A stretch of DNA of 64,000 bases from Pelagibacteraceae bacterium GOM-A1 (GTDB lineage: Bacteria > Pseudomonadota > Alphaproteobacteria > Pelagibacterales > Pelagibacteraceae): the NCBI GenBank assembly GCA_001704065.1, contig LHBX01000008.1, positions 62,001 to 126,000 on the forward strand, written 5' to 3'. This document shows positions 36,830 through 43,907 of this stretch, piece after piece (positions within the stretch are counted from its first letter, which is position 1; each line of letters opens with the position of its first letter). Under the pieces are notes generated by a model. The model was given only the letters and a program-made list of their open reading frames with translations. It did not search any database and had not been told where the DNA came from. A program made the position numbers and the translations under genes.

Positions 36830-37277
36830 AAGGTACAGGAATCAAGGTTCATGGACAATGGCTCATGGAACGAGCTAACTGAGCTTCCGTAATCAGGGCG
36901 AACATCCACTCAGTTAACTCAACAGAAAACCCAAAAAGTATTACTAATTTTTGGAATTATTTTTCTAACATAAAATTTTACAAAAAGAATCCAATTAGTG
37001 TTGCTGAGTAAAATTATTTTTTGAACTGTAATAACACGGGGTCTTAGATTAACACCTTACCTATGTTTGTCAGCAAACAGATACATGCTAATGCAGGTGC
37101 ACCCGATTTTTGAAGGTAATTAGTAGGGTATCTATTAATAGCATAGTGTTGAGTAGGTTGAGAGATTTATTTTTTTTATTTTTCAAAACTTTTCTCAGCT
37201 ACTCAGCTTACTCAGCAAAAAAAGAAAAGATAGAAGGGCACCCACCTGAACACCGACCACCCCCCTGCAGGGGCTGT
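36830..37277. other. Noncoding region with CTCARC iteron-like repeats and hairpins
   Basis: About 450 bp without a credible gene. It holds CTCAGC at 37,194, 37,202 and 37,211 (steps of 8 and 9 bp), ACTCAGTTAACTCAAC at 36,908, the reverse form GCTGAGTAA near 37,013, and GTTGAGTAGGTTGAG near 37,149. An 8-bp inverted repeat TAACTGAG/CTCAGTTA pairs 36,876-36,883 with 36,909-36,916. A perfect palindrome CCCCTGCAGGGG lies at 37,262-37,273. Position next to the primase operon suggests a replication origin or repressor-binding cluster. Confidence 0.5.
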
Positions 37278-37472
37278 TTATTTAACTTTAGTAAATTTGC
37301 CGAGCTGTTGAGCGGGACTATAAACAGTTGACTCTACATTAAGCTGCTTACGCAGCAAATCTATCGTGTTCTTCATCCTCTGCTTCTCATCTAATAGGTC
37401 ATCTATAACCCGATACAGGGTATCTTCTGGCTTCCTATTTTTTTTAAATATTTTTTTTATTGTTTTAATCAT
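37278..37472 (-). CDS. Small helical protein downstream of the primase-helicase
   Basis: A 64-aa ORF starting within the primase-helicase stop (4-nt overlap at 37,469-37,472), which supports it being real. The N-terminus is lysine-rich (IKTIKKIFKKNRK), followed by an amphipathic helix with LLDEKQRMKNTIDLLRKQL. No family recognised. It may be an accessory replication protein or regulator. It is the last gene of the operon, stopping just beside the CCCCTGCAGGGG palindrome. Confidence 0.6.
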   Translation of the reverse strand: MIKTIKKIFKKNRKPEDTLYRVIDDLLDEKQRMKNTIDLLRKQLNVESTVYSPAQQLGKFTKVK

Positions 37473-39775
37473 AATTTGAATCGCTTCTTCTCTTTGGTTT
37501 TTTCATCTACTTCAATAGGTCTATAACTACCTTTTTGCTCATAGATTTGACCAAGCTGTGATGCTGTGCATGCTCTAAGTTTTTCTACCCAATGATCTTT
37601 AGCTGTATCTGGTTCCTCTGGTGGTAGTAAATATACTCTTGGTCTTGTTCCATCTTTAGTCAACATTTGTTTAGTAGGTACGAAGCTGTTGTGATACCAT
37701 GATGTACAACGTGACTTGCACCATGCAATCACTACATCCAATGCACCATCCTGTTTGAATGCTGTGCATGTTCTATGCAGGTCCTGTGCTACAACCATAA
37801 AATTAAAAACTCTAAATTCATTAGATCCACTTCTTTTGAATGGACCAGTCTCTGCTTCTCTATGCAGGTCTAACCATTTGTATATTGGATGCTCTGATAG
37901 TTTAGCAAGTTCTCTCATGTCATCAGTTATTGGTGCTCTCTCTTTGTACAAATCAGGATCATCTATTTTCAATGTTGATAAATGATGCATCAGGAATCTT
38001 GCTCCATCATTACTAGCCCAATCCCATCTTGGCTTCCAATAATCTCTTAGTCTAACTTTATCTGTTAGCTTCAATACATAATATCTTCTTTCATCATCAG
38101 CAATGTTCATGCAATCTTCATGGTTAGAAATTAAAATAAAGTTGCATGTATTTGGATAGTCAAATGATCTTCTAAATTTTTCTTCAATATGAATATATGG
38201 ATCTGTTATTAAATCTTTTATTTCTTCTGACAGCTCCTGCTTCTTATTATAATTTTTAGATAAAAATACTTCATTGATAACCGCAAACTGTGTTCCAATA
38301 ATCCATGAATTAAAATTACTAGTCACACTTTTGTATTTAAGATTAGGTCTAAAATTATTCTTTCCATATATTCTATGCAGCAGCTCCGTTATCCAACCTT
38401 TACCAATTCCTTTTTTTGGTGAGATCCATAGAGGAGCCCACATAGCTTTAGTTCCCTGATTCTGGTAGCAATAAGCAAAATATTGCTCCATGTTATTGGC
38501 TCTATTTTCATCATCAAATACATCAATTAAGGTATCTTTCCAGATAGTCATATCACCCTGCTTTGGTTTGATCGTAGGACCTCTGTATCGATTAACTATT
38601 GGTACACCTGCAACATCATTCAATCCCCTAGGTCTTTGTGGTTGATATTCATATGAGTTAGCTCTTTTAAATACTTCTGGCTCTTGTTCTAACAGCCATG
38701 TAGATGGTTTTTTTCTTTCAACTTTTAGATAACCATATTGATTGTCAAATGATCTTAATGGTGTGAGCACATCTTTATTAAGATCCAACATCTCATCTAA
38801 TTCAGCTATATAAAAAATATTTTCTGACAGCTCTAGTAATCTTTCAGCTTTACTTCTGTCAGCTTCCTGTAATTTTTTCTCTGAAAACTTTTCCCATACA
38901 TCCTTGTAATTTGGTGTGACCTCAGTATAGGGCAGGGCTTCAAATTGTAATGTGTGTGCATCTGTGTTCGAATTTTTTGGAACAGGATCTGCTAAATCCC
39001 ACTTTTCTGGAAATTCATCTGGTAATGTCACAAAATGAATTCTATCTAAATCTATCCCTATTTCTTGGTGCAGGTGCATTGCAAGTTTATGCATTGCTAC
39101 ATGACCTTCATCATCATTGTCAGGAAATAAAGTTATTCTGGTAAATGCATTTAATATGGACCAATCATTTTTAAGTACAGCTTTGGCACCGCCAGCCCAT
39201 GTAGTCACACAATCTAATTTTTTTCTCTTATATGCTTCTGCAGCCTTTTCACCTTCTACAACAACTATATTTGCGGAAGTTCTGGTTTGAGAAATATCTC
39301 TGAGATTGTATATGCATCTAGGTTCGGGCATGCCTCTGGACATCCATCTTTCATAATTATTAATCTTATCTTTCCATTTGCTATGCTGAAAAAATCTTTT
39401 TTCTTTGTTTGTTTCGTCCTTATACTGTCTCTCAACAACAAACTGAGTATATCCGCTCGTGTCAGTATAGACGTAGTGTGTGTCATATCCTTTTCTTTGT
39501 TTTTCTCGAAAGCGTCTTTCATTGTTATCTGTAAAGTCCAATGATGTTGGTACTTCATAATATCCCCCTGATGTATGTTTTAGATTGTTATATGTTTTTT
39601 TATTAATAGGTCTTCTTACAGCTCCATTACCTTTGCCATGATAATCTTTATAGTGATGCTCACATCCAAAACAGTAGCCATGACCATCTTCATAGACAGC
39701 TACATTATCTGGACTACCACATTCCCTGCATGGTGCATGTTCTATAAATTTTGAATTTGTGCCCTGATCTAACAT
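37469..39775 (-). CDS. Primase-helicase fusion (CHC2-type zinc finger, TOPRIM, DUF5906/D5-like helicase)
   Basis: A 768-aa replication protein. The N-terminal zinc ribbon has C16, C19, C35 and C38. A TOPRIM core follows with VVVEGEKAAEAYK near 170 and LFPDNDDEGHVAMHK near 213. The C-terminal half has a Walker A-like SPKKGIGKGWI near 450 and the Walker B-like AVINEVFL about 45 residues later, as in the DUF5906/D5-like helicases of phages and satellites. It could prime and unwind the element's own origin after excision. Closest functional analogies are phage P4 alpha and T7 gp4, by domain logic only. Confidence 0.85.
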   Translation of the reverse strand: MLDQGTNSKFIEHAPCRECGSPDNVAVYEDGHGYCFGCEHHYKDYHGKGNGAVRRPINKKTYNNLKHTSGGYYEVPTSLDFTDNNERRFREKQRKGYDTHYVYTDTSGYTQFVVERQYKDETNKEKRFFQHSKWKDKINNYERWMSRGMPEPRCIYNLRDISQTRTSANIVVVEGEKAAEAYKRKKLDCVTTWAGGAKAVLKNDWSILNAFTRITLFPDNDDEGHVAMHKLAMHLHQEIGIDLDRIHFVTLPDEFPEKWDLADPVPKNSNTDAHTLQFEALPYTEVTPNYKDVWEKFSEKKLQEADRSKAERLLELSENIFYIAELDEMLDLNKDVLTPLRSFDNQYGYLKVERKKPSTWLLEQEPEVFKRANSYEYQPQRPRGLNDVAGVPIVNRYRGPTIKPKQGDMTIWKDTLIDVFDDENRANNMEQYFAYCYQNQGTKAMWAPLWISPKKGIGKGWITELLHRIYGKNNFRPNLKYKSVTSNFNSWIIGTQFAVINEVFLSKNYNKKQELSEEIKDLITDPYIHIEEKFRRSFDYPNTCNFILISNHEDCMNIADDERRYYVLKLTDKVRLRDYWKPRWDWASNDGARFLMHHLSTLKIDDPDLYKERAPITDDMRELAKLSEHPIYKWLDLHREAETGPFKRSGSNEFRVFNFMVVAQDLHRTCTAFKQDGALDVVIAWCKSRCTSWYHNSFVPTKQMLTKDGTRPRVYLLPPEEPDTAKDHWVEKLRACTASQLGQIYEQKGSYRPIEVDEKTKEKKRFKL

Positions 39776-39777
39776 AA

Positions 39778-40050
39778 CTAATTATTGGTTGATTCACCTA
39801 TGAAGTTTTTGAAATTTTTTTCTATGTTGGCTGTTTCAACATCATCTGAATGTATTTTGTCCATGCACTTATCTAAGTCATTTTTTAATTTTCTGTTTGT
39901 TGCACCTAGTGCTGCTATGGTGTTTTCCTTCTCTTGGATCTTGCTTCGAAGTGCTGTAATTTCTGTAGTTAAAGTGCCTATAATATCTGTGTTTCTATCG
40001 TTAATAGATTGCTGTGTTTCAAATGCATATTGTAGGTTATCTTTGTTCAT
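39778..40050 (-). CDS. Coiled-coil small protein
   Basis: A 90-aa protein with a central heptad-like stretch (IIGTLTTEITALRSKIQ, then ENTIAALGATNRKLKND) and an acidic tail. It overlaps the preceding gene by 4 nt and ends 2 nt before the primase-helicase, so it is part of the operon. No family recognised. A role as a multimerisation or adaptor protein for replication is possible but not shown. Confidence 0.65.
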   Translation of the reverse strand: MNKDNLQYAFETQQSINDRNTDIIGTLTTEITALRSKIQEKENTIAALGATNRKLKNDLDKCMDKIHSDDVETANIEKNFKNFIGESTNN

Positions 40051-40688
40051 ATAGGTCTCTTTAGCTCTGGAATTCCACCTCTACCAAATTGTCTATCGTG
40101 CATGTCCTGCTGCATCTTCAATCTTCTATCTGCAGCTTCTTTAATAATTTGCTCTAAAGGTTTTCTTTCTTTTTGTGGTCTTGGTTCAGGAACAGGATCT
40201 GAAATTACAGGATCTGGTTTTTGTTTCATAATCTCTAAAGTTTGTTGTGCAATAACTTTTGGATCTGGAGTCTTTTTTGGAAAATGAATATCTTTGTATT
40301 TATCAACCTTAGTTTTTAGTTCAGCCATTTGTTTAACTGTAGCCTGCTTAGGATAGGGTTTATCTTGATATGAAAATCTTCTCTTTAATGCTGCTTCTGA
40401 AACTACTTCACCTGTTTCATTGTCTACAATGTAAGGACCACCATCAAATTTATTGTGTGCATTAATTAACTGTTTTGTAAAATGATCTTTAACTACAGGT
40501 CTTTGCTTTGTGGTAATTTTATCTTCACCTAGTTCTTTTGTTTTATTAACTATCTTTTGTTCAAATGGATTTATCTTGTTGTCCTGGACAAATGTCCTGA
40601 ATGCACCTTTAGAATCTGCTTTAGGTCTTGTAAGATATTCCATGAGTTCTTTTCTGTGCTGAGGGTTGTTGTCGTTATATCTACTCAT
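40047..40688 (-). CDS. Unknown proline/lysine-rich element protein
   Basis: A 213-aa protein, charged and largely lacking hydrophobic segments. Residues 140-175 are proline-rich (PDPKVIAQQTLEIM, DPVISDPVPEPRPQ), and the C-terminus EAADRRLKMQQDMHDRQFGRGG resembles scaffold- or structure-associated tails only in composition. It is joined to both neighbours by 4-nt overlaps. I do not recognise a family. It may be disordered and act as an adaptor. Confidence 0.65.
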   Translation of the reverse strand: MSRYNDNNPQHRKELMEYLTRPKADSKGAFRTFVQDNKINPFEQKIVNKTKELGEDKITTKQRPVVKDHFTKQLINAHNKFDGGPYIVDNETGEVVSEAALKRRFSYQDKPYPKQATVKQMAELKTKVDKYKDIHFPKKTPDPKVIAQQTLEIMKQKPDPVISDPVPEPRPQKERKPLEQIIKEAADRRLKMQQDMHDRQFGRGGIPELKRPI

Positions 40689-41119
40689 TTTTTATTACTC
40701 GCAATATGTTCCCTCTCAAATTCATCTGCCAATTTTTTATCAATCTCAGTTATGCGTCCGTAATGATCTGTGTAATCTTCTCTTAATTCTGCACTTTGTT
40801 CGTACATGTTGTTAAGTTGATTAACTCTATGATTATCAAATTTCTTTTTTCTAGCATCAGCCCAAAACCCATTAGCTTTTAATGATGCAATGCATTTCTG
40901 CATTCTTTGGTTTAGTGTGTAGATAGCTTCATCCTTATTTCTCTGGAACCACTTATCAAACTCTTTCAGGTTATATAAAACAATGCTGCTATCAGGAGCT
41001 GTAAAGCAAATGTCACTTTCAAATCTTTTATCTTTTCTAAACTCTCTTAACTTCTTTAAAGCAATCCCATACATGGATGCTATTTCTCTTTCCCTGTAAT
41101 TTAATCTTTCAGGTTTCAT
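40685..41119 (-). CDS. Putative DNA-binding protein with N-terminal HTH-like segment
   Basis: A 144-aa protein. The N-terminal part (YREREIASMYGIALKKLREFRKD, then SSIVLYNLKEFDKWFQRN) follows the pattern of AlpA/MerR-like winged HTH domains: a helix-turn-helix, a beta hairpin and a closing helix. The C-terminal half is highly charged and helical. It sits in the operon with 4-nt overlaps on both sides. It may be a regulator or replication accessory factor; no exact family is claimed. Confidence 0.62.
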   Translation of the reverse strand: MKPERLNYREREIASMYGIALKKLREFRKDKRFESDICFTAPDSSIVLYNLKEFDKWFQRNKDEAIYTLNQRMQKCIASLKANGFWADARKKKFDNHRVNQLNNMYEQSAELREDYTDHYGRITEIDKKLADEFEREHIASNKK

Positions 41120-41400
41120 GGCTTACGCAGGTCCTGCTTATAGGTAGAAATTAAACCACCTGATTTTAAAGTTTTTCTTTTTAGATCAATATCTGATTTG
41201 ATGAAGTCAATGAATGAACCTGAATATCCTTCCTTCTGCATTTCCTTAAATTGCTCTCTCAGGGTTTCAATTAATTCCTGAGTAATATCCATTTCAATTT
41301 CTGCAGGATCTTTGTAATCACCTGCTAATTTTATTAATTCTTTTCTTACAGCTTTATCACCTTTTGCAGGCATTCTCTTATCAACATTATTTTTCTTCAT
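41116..41400 (-). CDS. Unknown acidic/basic small protein of the element
   Basis: A 94-aa protein with a central helix rich in Glu/Gln (EMDITQELIETLREQFKEMQKEG) followed by SGSFIDFIKSDIDLKRKTLKSGG. Overlaps of 4 nt at both ends argue that it is translated. Small terminase-like proteins can look similar, but there is no clear DNA-binding motif, so no function is assigned. Confidence 0.6.
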   Translation of the reverse strand: MKKNNVDKRMPAKGDKAVRKELIKLAGDYKDPAEIEMDITQELIETLREQFKEMQKEGYSGSFIDFIKSDIDLKRKTLKSGGLISTYKQDLRKP

Positions 41401-41618
41401 GCTGTTGCTACCTCAACTTTGTTGATTGTTTTAAAATGCTTCTCTAGATCCTCAATGTCATACAGGACTATTCCACCTTTTCTTTTCTTAGGCTTCCTTC
41501 CAATGATAACGTAGGGCAATCCAAAACCATGGGATCTTTGTTTTGCTAAAGTACCTTGTTTTATTCCGTAGATTTCTTCTACTTCACTAGGTCTAAGATA
41601 TTTTCTATTAATGTTCAT
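41397..41618 (-). CDS. AlpA/MerR-like helix-turn-helix protein (excisionase-type)
   Basis: A 73-aa protein with the HTH_17 layout: YLRPSEVEEIYGIKQGTLAKQRSHG as the helix-turn-helix, PYVIIGRKPKKRKGGIVLY as the wing strand and DIEDLEKHFKT as the closing helix. Such proteins act as excisionases or as AlpA activators of satellite operons. It is the first gene of the main operon, behind a 150-nt gap. Its neighbour at 40,685 has a related N-terminal pattern. Confidence 0.78.
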   Translation of the reverse strand: MNINRKYLRPSEVEEIYGIKQGTLAKQRSHGFGLPYVIIGRKPKKRKGGIVLYDIEDLEKHFKTINKVEVATA

Positions 41619-41768
41619 AATTTTTTACACCTGCAATTAAGACCATTGAAGACATTTGTTTTACCCGTTAGCTCTTACATTGGCGGCTAACTTTGCAGAT
41701 AGAAAATCTATAATTGATATAATTTATATAATCGATTGTTTAAGAGATACTGAGGAGCTACTAAGTAT

Positions 41769-42173
41769 CTATTTGATAAACTCTACTAACCATGCAGGAT
41801 GTCTTTGCAATCTATGTTGCAGCTTTGGTGTAAGTCTTTTTATTCTAGTTCTTAATAGTTTATTTGATTGCCAGATTTTTTTACATGCATTGAAATGCTG
41901 TGTTTCAGTTTTTTTATTGTACCTGTCTTTGTGAAAAATATTATAGGCAGCAACATAACTTTTATTTTTTGAATTAACTAAACCCCAGATTTTACCATCT
42001 TGTGTTTTTTCAGTTCTGTTTAGTAGAGCTACCACTACGTTAACTTTCCAAGCTGTTCTCTCAGGAGCTACAGTTGACTTCCTATCATATACAGCTTTGA
42101 CCATGTTCAGTACTGCTTCTGGTTTAGCTTTTTTACTATTAAGATATTTTATAAGTTCGCCCCACTTATTCAT
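41769..42173 (-). CDS. Unknown basic protein between integrase and operon
   Basis: A 134-aa protein, strongly basic toward the C-terminus (LLRTRIKRLTPKLQHRLQRHP). It lies 51 nt after the integrase in the same orientation and may share its transcript. No family recognised. The basic nature suggests nucleic-acid binding; a recombination-directionality factor is one possibility. Confidence 0.6.
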   Translation of the reverse strand: MNKWGELIKYLNSKKAKPEAVLNMVKAVYDRKSTVAPERTAWKVNVVVALLNRTEKTQDGKIWGLVNSKNKSYVAAYNIFHKDRYNKKTETQHFNACKKIWQSNKLLRTRIKRLTPKLQHRLQRHPAWLVEFIK

Positions 42174-42224
42174 GCTCCAAGATTAATGCATCAAGGAACA
42201 TGAAACAATAGAACAGAATAGAAA

Positions 42225-43580
42225 CTAAATAATTTCTTTCAGCTTTGGTTGCACCTGTATTTCAAATGCTTTGTTTTTACCTTCAATAACATCCTCATGC
42301 TGAGTCTTAGCATACTTACTAGCCTGCTTAACTGTGATCCCTAAAGTATCAGCAACAAGTTTTAAATTACCTGTTTTTTTAAGCAGCAATGTTGCATGGG
42401 TGTGTCTAGTAGCATAGTGTTTTAATTTTCTCTTTACACCTGCTAATAATAAAACCTTCTTCCATGTCTTATCTACATCTGTAAGATAAGGTGTTGTGCA
42501 GGTCTTACCATTTGAGCTTTTAGATCCATAAGCTCTGGAAGGAAATACATAATCAAATCTTGGATCTGTTGGTGGGTAATAAAATTTAGATGCAGGGTTA
42601 TTCAATCTATCTTTTTTTATAGTTTGAATCACATCTAATTCATCAGCTCCCATACCAAAATCTGTTTTTTTATTTTTCTTAGATGTTTTAGTTCTCTCTA
42701 ATTTTAGAGTAGGGACTAACCCATCATTAATATTGGACCATTGGATCTTACTAGCTTCTGATCTAGTTCTTCTAGATGAATATATTTGATAAGCAATCAG
42801 GGCACATGAAACAACAGGAATATTAAATTTTCTATAATGAGATTTTAAGAATCTTCCCGTCTTCTGGTCCTTCTGTATTAAGATGGATCTAACTCTATTT
42901 AATTCATCTTCTCTAAGAAAATCTAAATATTCTTTTTCTTCAAATTTAGCCTCAGCTTTTATCTTACATGGTTGATTATTAGTTATTCCTCTTTCAATCC
43001 AGATATTGAAAAACATTCTTAAATATTCGATTAATCTATTAGCCTGAGTAGGTGTTCTAGCACCTACAGTTTGATGAAGTTTTATTATCTGATTTGTAGT
43101 TATTTTAGATAGTTTAATATGCTGAATATCATCTACCTGATTAAGGATAGCTCTAATATTTGGGTCCTTAGTTTTTCTAAAAATATAAGATCCAAAAATA
43201 TTTTTTATTCCCTGAATAGAAGATGCAGCATATCTTGCAGGAGTTAGAATAGTTTTGTAGCTGTCCTTTAACTGCTCACCAAGTGTCAGCTCACCTTTAA
43301 ACTTCTGTCTAATCTCATAAGGATCTTGACCCATGAATATATCATTAGCAATCTTCTTAGCTCTAGTGACAGCTTTCTGAATACCTAATTCATAGTAAGA
43401 TCCAATTCTAATTTTAACTGAATTTTTTCCTTTAGGTCTATATTGATAATAGAAAATTTTTACCTTTGATGGGTACTTCCTAACAATTAATAATAGACCA
43501 CTAACATTAGGCATATAGAAATATTGATCTATATCTGTGTGTTTTATTTTATTGATGTAAGCATCTGTTAGTTTAATCAT
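42225..43580 (-). CDS. int: Tyrosine-type site-specific integrase (P4-like)
   Basis: A 451-aa tyrosine recombinase. The N-terminal DUF4102-like arm-binding domain has the pattern GLLLIVRKYPSKVKIFYYQY, then RIGSYYELGIQKA; a SAM-like core-binding domain follows. The catalytic domain shows box I arginine in SSRRTRSEASKIQW (near 270), box II in HYATRHTHATLL (near 393) and the nucleophile tyrosine in QASKYAKTQ (near 425). It lies 215 bp from attR beside the intact tRNA-Thr, as expected. An RBS AAAGG precedes the ATG. Its promoter carries a GTTC-N7-GTTC box. Confidence 0.95.
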   Translation of the reverse strand: MIKLTDAYINKIKHTDIDQYFYMPNVSGLLLIVRKYPSKVKIFYYQYRPKGKNSVKIRIGSYYELGIQKAVTRAKKIANDIFMGQDPYEIRQKFKGELTLGEQLKDSYKTILTPARYAASSIQGIKNIFGSYIFRKTKDPNIRAILNQVDDIQHIKLSKITTNQIIKLHQTVGARTPTQANRLIEYLRMFFNIWIERGITNNQPCKIKAEAKFEEKEYLDFLREDELNRVRSILIQKDQKTGRFLKSHYRKFNIPVVSCALIAYQIYSSRRTRSEASKIQWSNINDGLVPTLKLERTKTSKKNKKTDFGMGADELDVIQTIKKDRLNNPASKFYYPPTDPRFDYVFPSRAYGSKSSNGKTCTTPYLTDVDKTWKKVLLLAGVKRKLKHYATRHTHATLLLKKTGNLKLVADTLGITVKQASKYAKTQHEDVIEGKNKAFEIQVQPKLKEII

Positions 43581-43635
43581 GATATTTTTTCCTTTCTCAT
43601 GTTTTCTGTTTTTATTTTTTTACTACTAATTTAGA

Positions 43636-43663
43636 AAAATAGTTGTTGAGAACAGATACTGAA
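43636..43663 (-). promoter_or_regulatory. Candidate integrase promoter
   Basis: On the minus strand TTCAGT (43,658-43,663) and TATTTT (43,636-43,641) are 16 bp apart, about 56 nt upstream of the integrase ATG. The LexA-type box covers the -35 element and part of the spacer. The match to sigma70 is moderate. Confidence 0.35.
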
Positions 43664-43664
43664 C
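43650..43664 (-). promoter_or_regulatory. LexA-type operator before the integrase
   Basis: Read on the minus strand, GTTCAGTATCTGTTC is an exact GTTC-N7-GTTC, the SOS box known from alphaproteobacterial LexA, 70 bp upstream of the integrase start and overlapping a candidate promoter. It would couple integrase expression to DNA damage. Confidence 0.55.
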
Positions 43665-43686
43665 AGCCAATGGGTATCTTTTTAAA

Positions 43687-43706
43687 TTGACTACAAATTG
43701 ACTACA
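43687..43706 (+). promoter_or_regulatory. Right arm-type integrase sites (TTGACTACA x2)
   Basis: TTGACTACA at 43,687-43,695 and 43,698-43,706, again with an 11-bp period, 90 bp inside attR. Same orientation and spacing as the left doublet. It lies directly upstream of the integrase promoter, so integrase binding could also autoregulate its gene. Confidence 0.6.
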
Positions 43707-43795
43707 AAGATTTCCACATTCGTACAATGTATGTTCTTTGTTGTTCTCATGTTCTATCTTTCTTGAAAGGAAAATTTATTGAATTACTTAGTAAT

Positions 43796-43844
43796 TAATG
43801 GTGCCCCCGCACGGACTCGAACCGCGGACCTATTGATTACAAAT
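43796..43844. repeat. attR: 49-bp direct repeat inside tRNA-Thr
   Basis: Identical to 36,054-36,102. It covers the 3' part of the intact tRNA-Thr gene including the encoded CCA. A perfect 7-bp inverted repeat AATTACT-T-AGTAATT (43,782-43,796) abuts its inner edge. Confidence 0.95.
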
Positions 43845-43874
43845 CAATTGCTCTACCAGCTGAGCTACAAGGGC
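43799..43874 (-). tRNA. tRNA-Thr (TGT)
   Basis: A 76-nt cloverleaf: acceptor GCCCTTG/CGGGGGC with wobble pairs, D-stem GCTC, anticodon stem ATTGA/TCAAT with loop TTTGTAA (anticodon TGT), T-loop TTCGAGT, discriminator A and encoded CCA. It is the integration target, and the gene is left intact. It lies 33 bp downstream of rlmB in the same orientation. Confidence 0.96.
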
Positions 43875-43907
43875 ACTAAAGGTTTTGTATTCTGATTTTT
43901 AAGATTA

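Larger units (their letters stand above)
36054..43844. mobile_element. Integrated satellite-like element at tRNA-Thr (about 7.7 kb)
   Basis: Bounded by perfect 49-bp direct repeats 7,742 bp apart, with the intact tRNA-Thr on the integrase side, the classic product of tyrosine-recombinase integration into a tRNA 3' end. Contents on the minus strand are integrase, an unknown 134-aa protein, an AlpA/MerR-like HTH protein, five unknown small proteins and a primase-helicase. One plus-strand zinc-ribbon ORF and a noncoding left end complete it. No virion, terminase or conjugation genes are recognisable. Size and order resemble phage-inducible chromosomal islands and marine satellite elements. Intact ATGA overlaps and paired att sites suggest recent or active integration. 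Confidence 0.9.

Noticed and set aside
37194-37217. CRISPR array
   Set aside because: The repeats are 6-9 bp with no spacers and no cas genes nearby; iteron-like is the better reading.
37110-37331. 73-codon plus-strand frame with PPxHRPPPC
   Set aside because: It crosses the repeat cluster and overlaps the better supported minus-strand 64-aa ORF.
41656-41934. 92-codon plus-strand frame
   Set aside because: Overlaps the 134-aa minus-strand gene and the operon promoter gap; composition resembles antisense sequence.
43733-43754. Three GTTC words near attR as another LexA box
   Set aside because: Start-to-start spacings are 10 and 8 bp, not the 11 needed for GTTC-N7-GTTC.
36054-43844. Complete small prophage
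   Set aside because: No capsid, portal, tail, lysis or terminase signature could be recognised in any of the ORFs.
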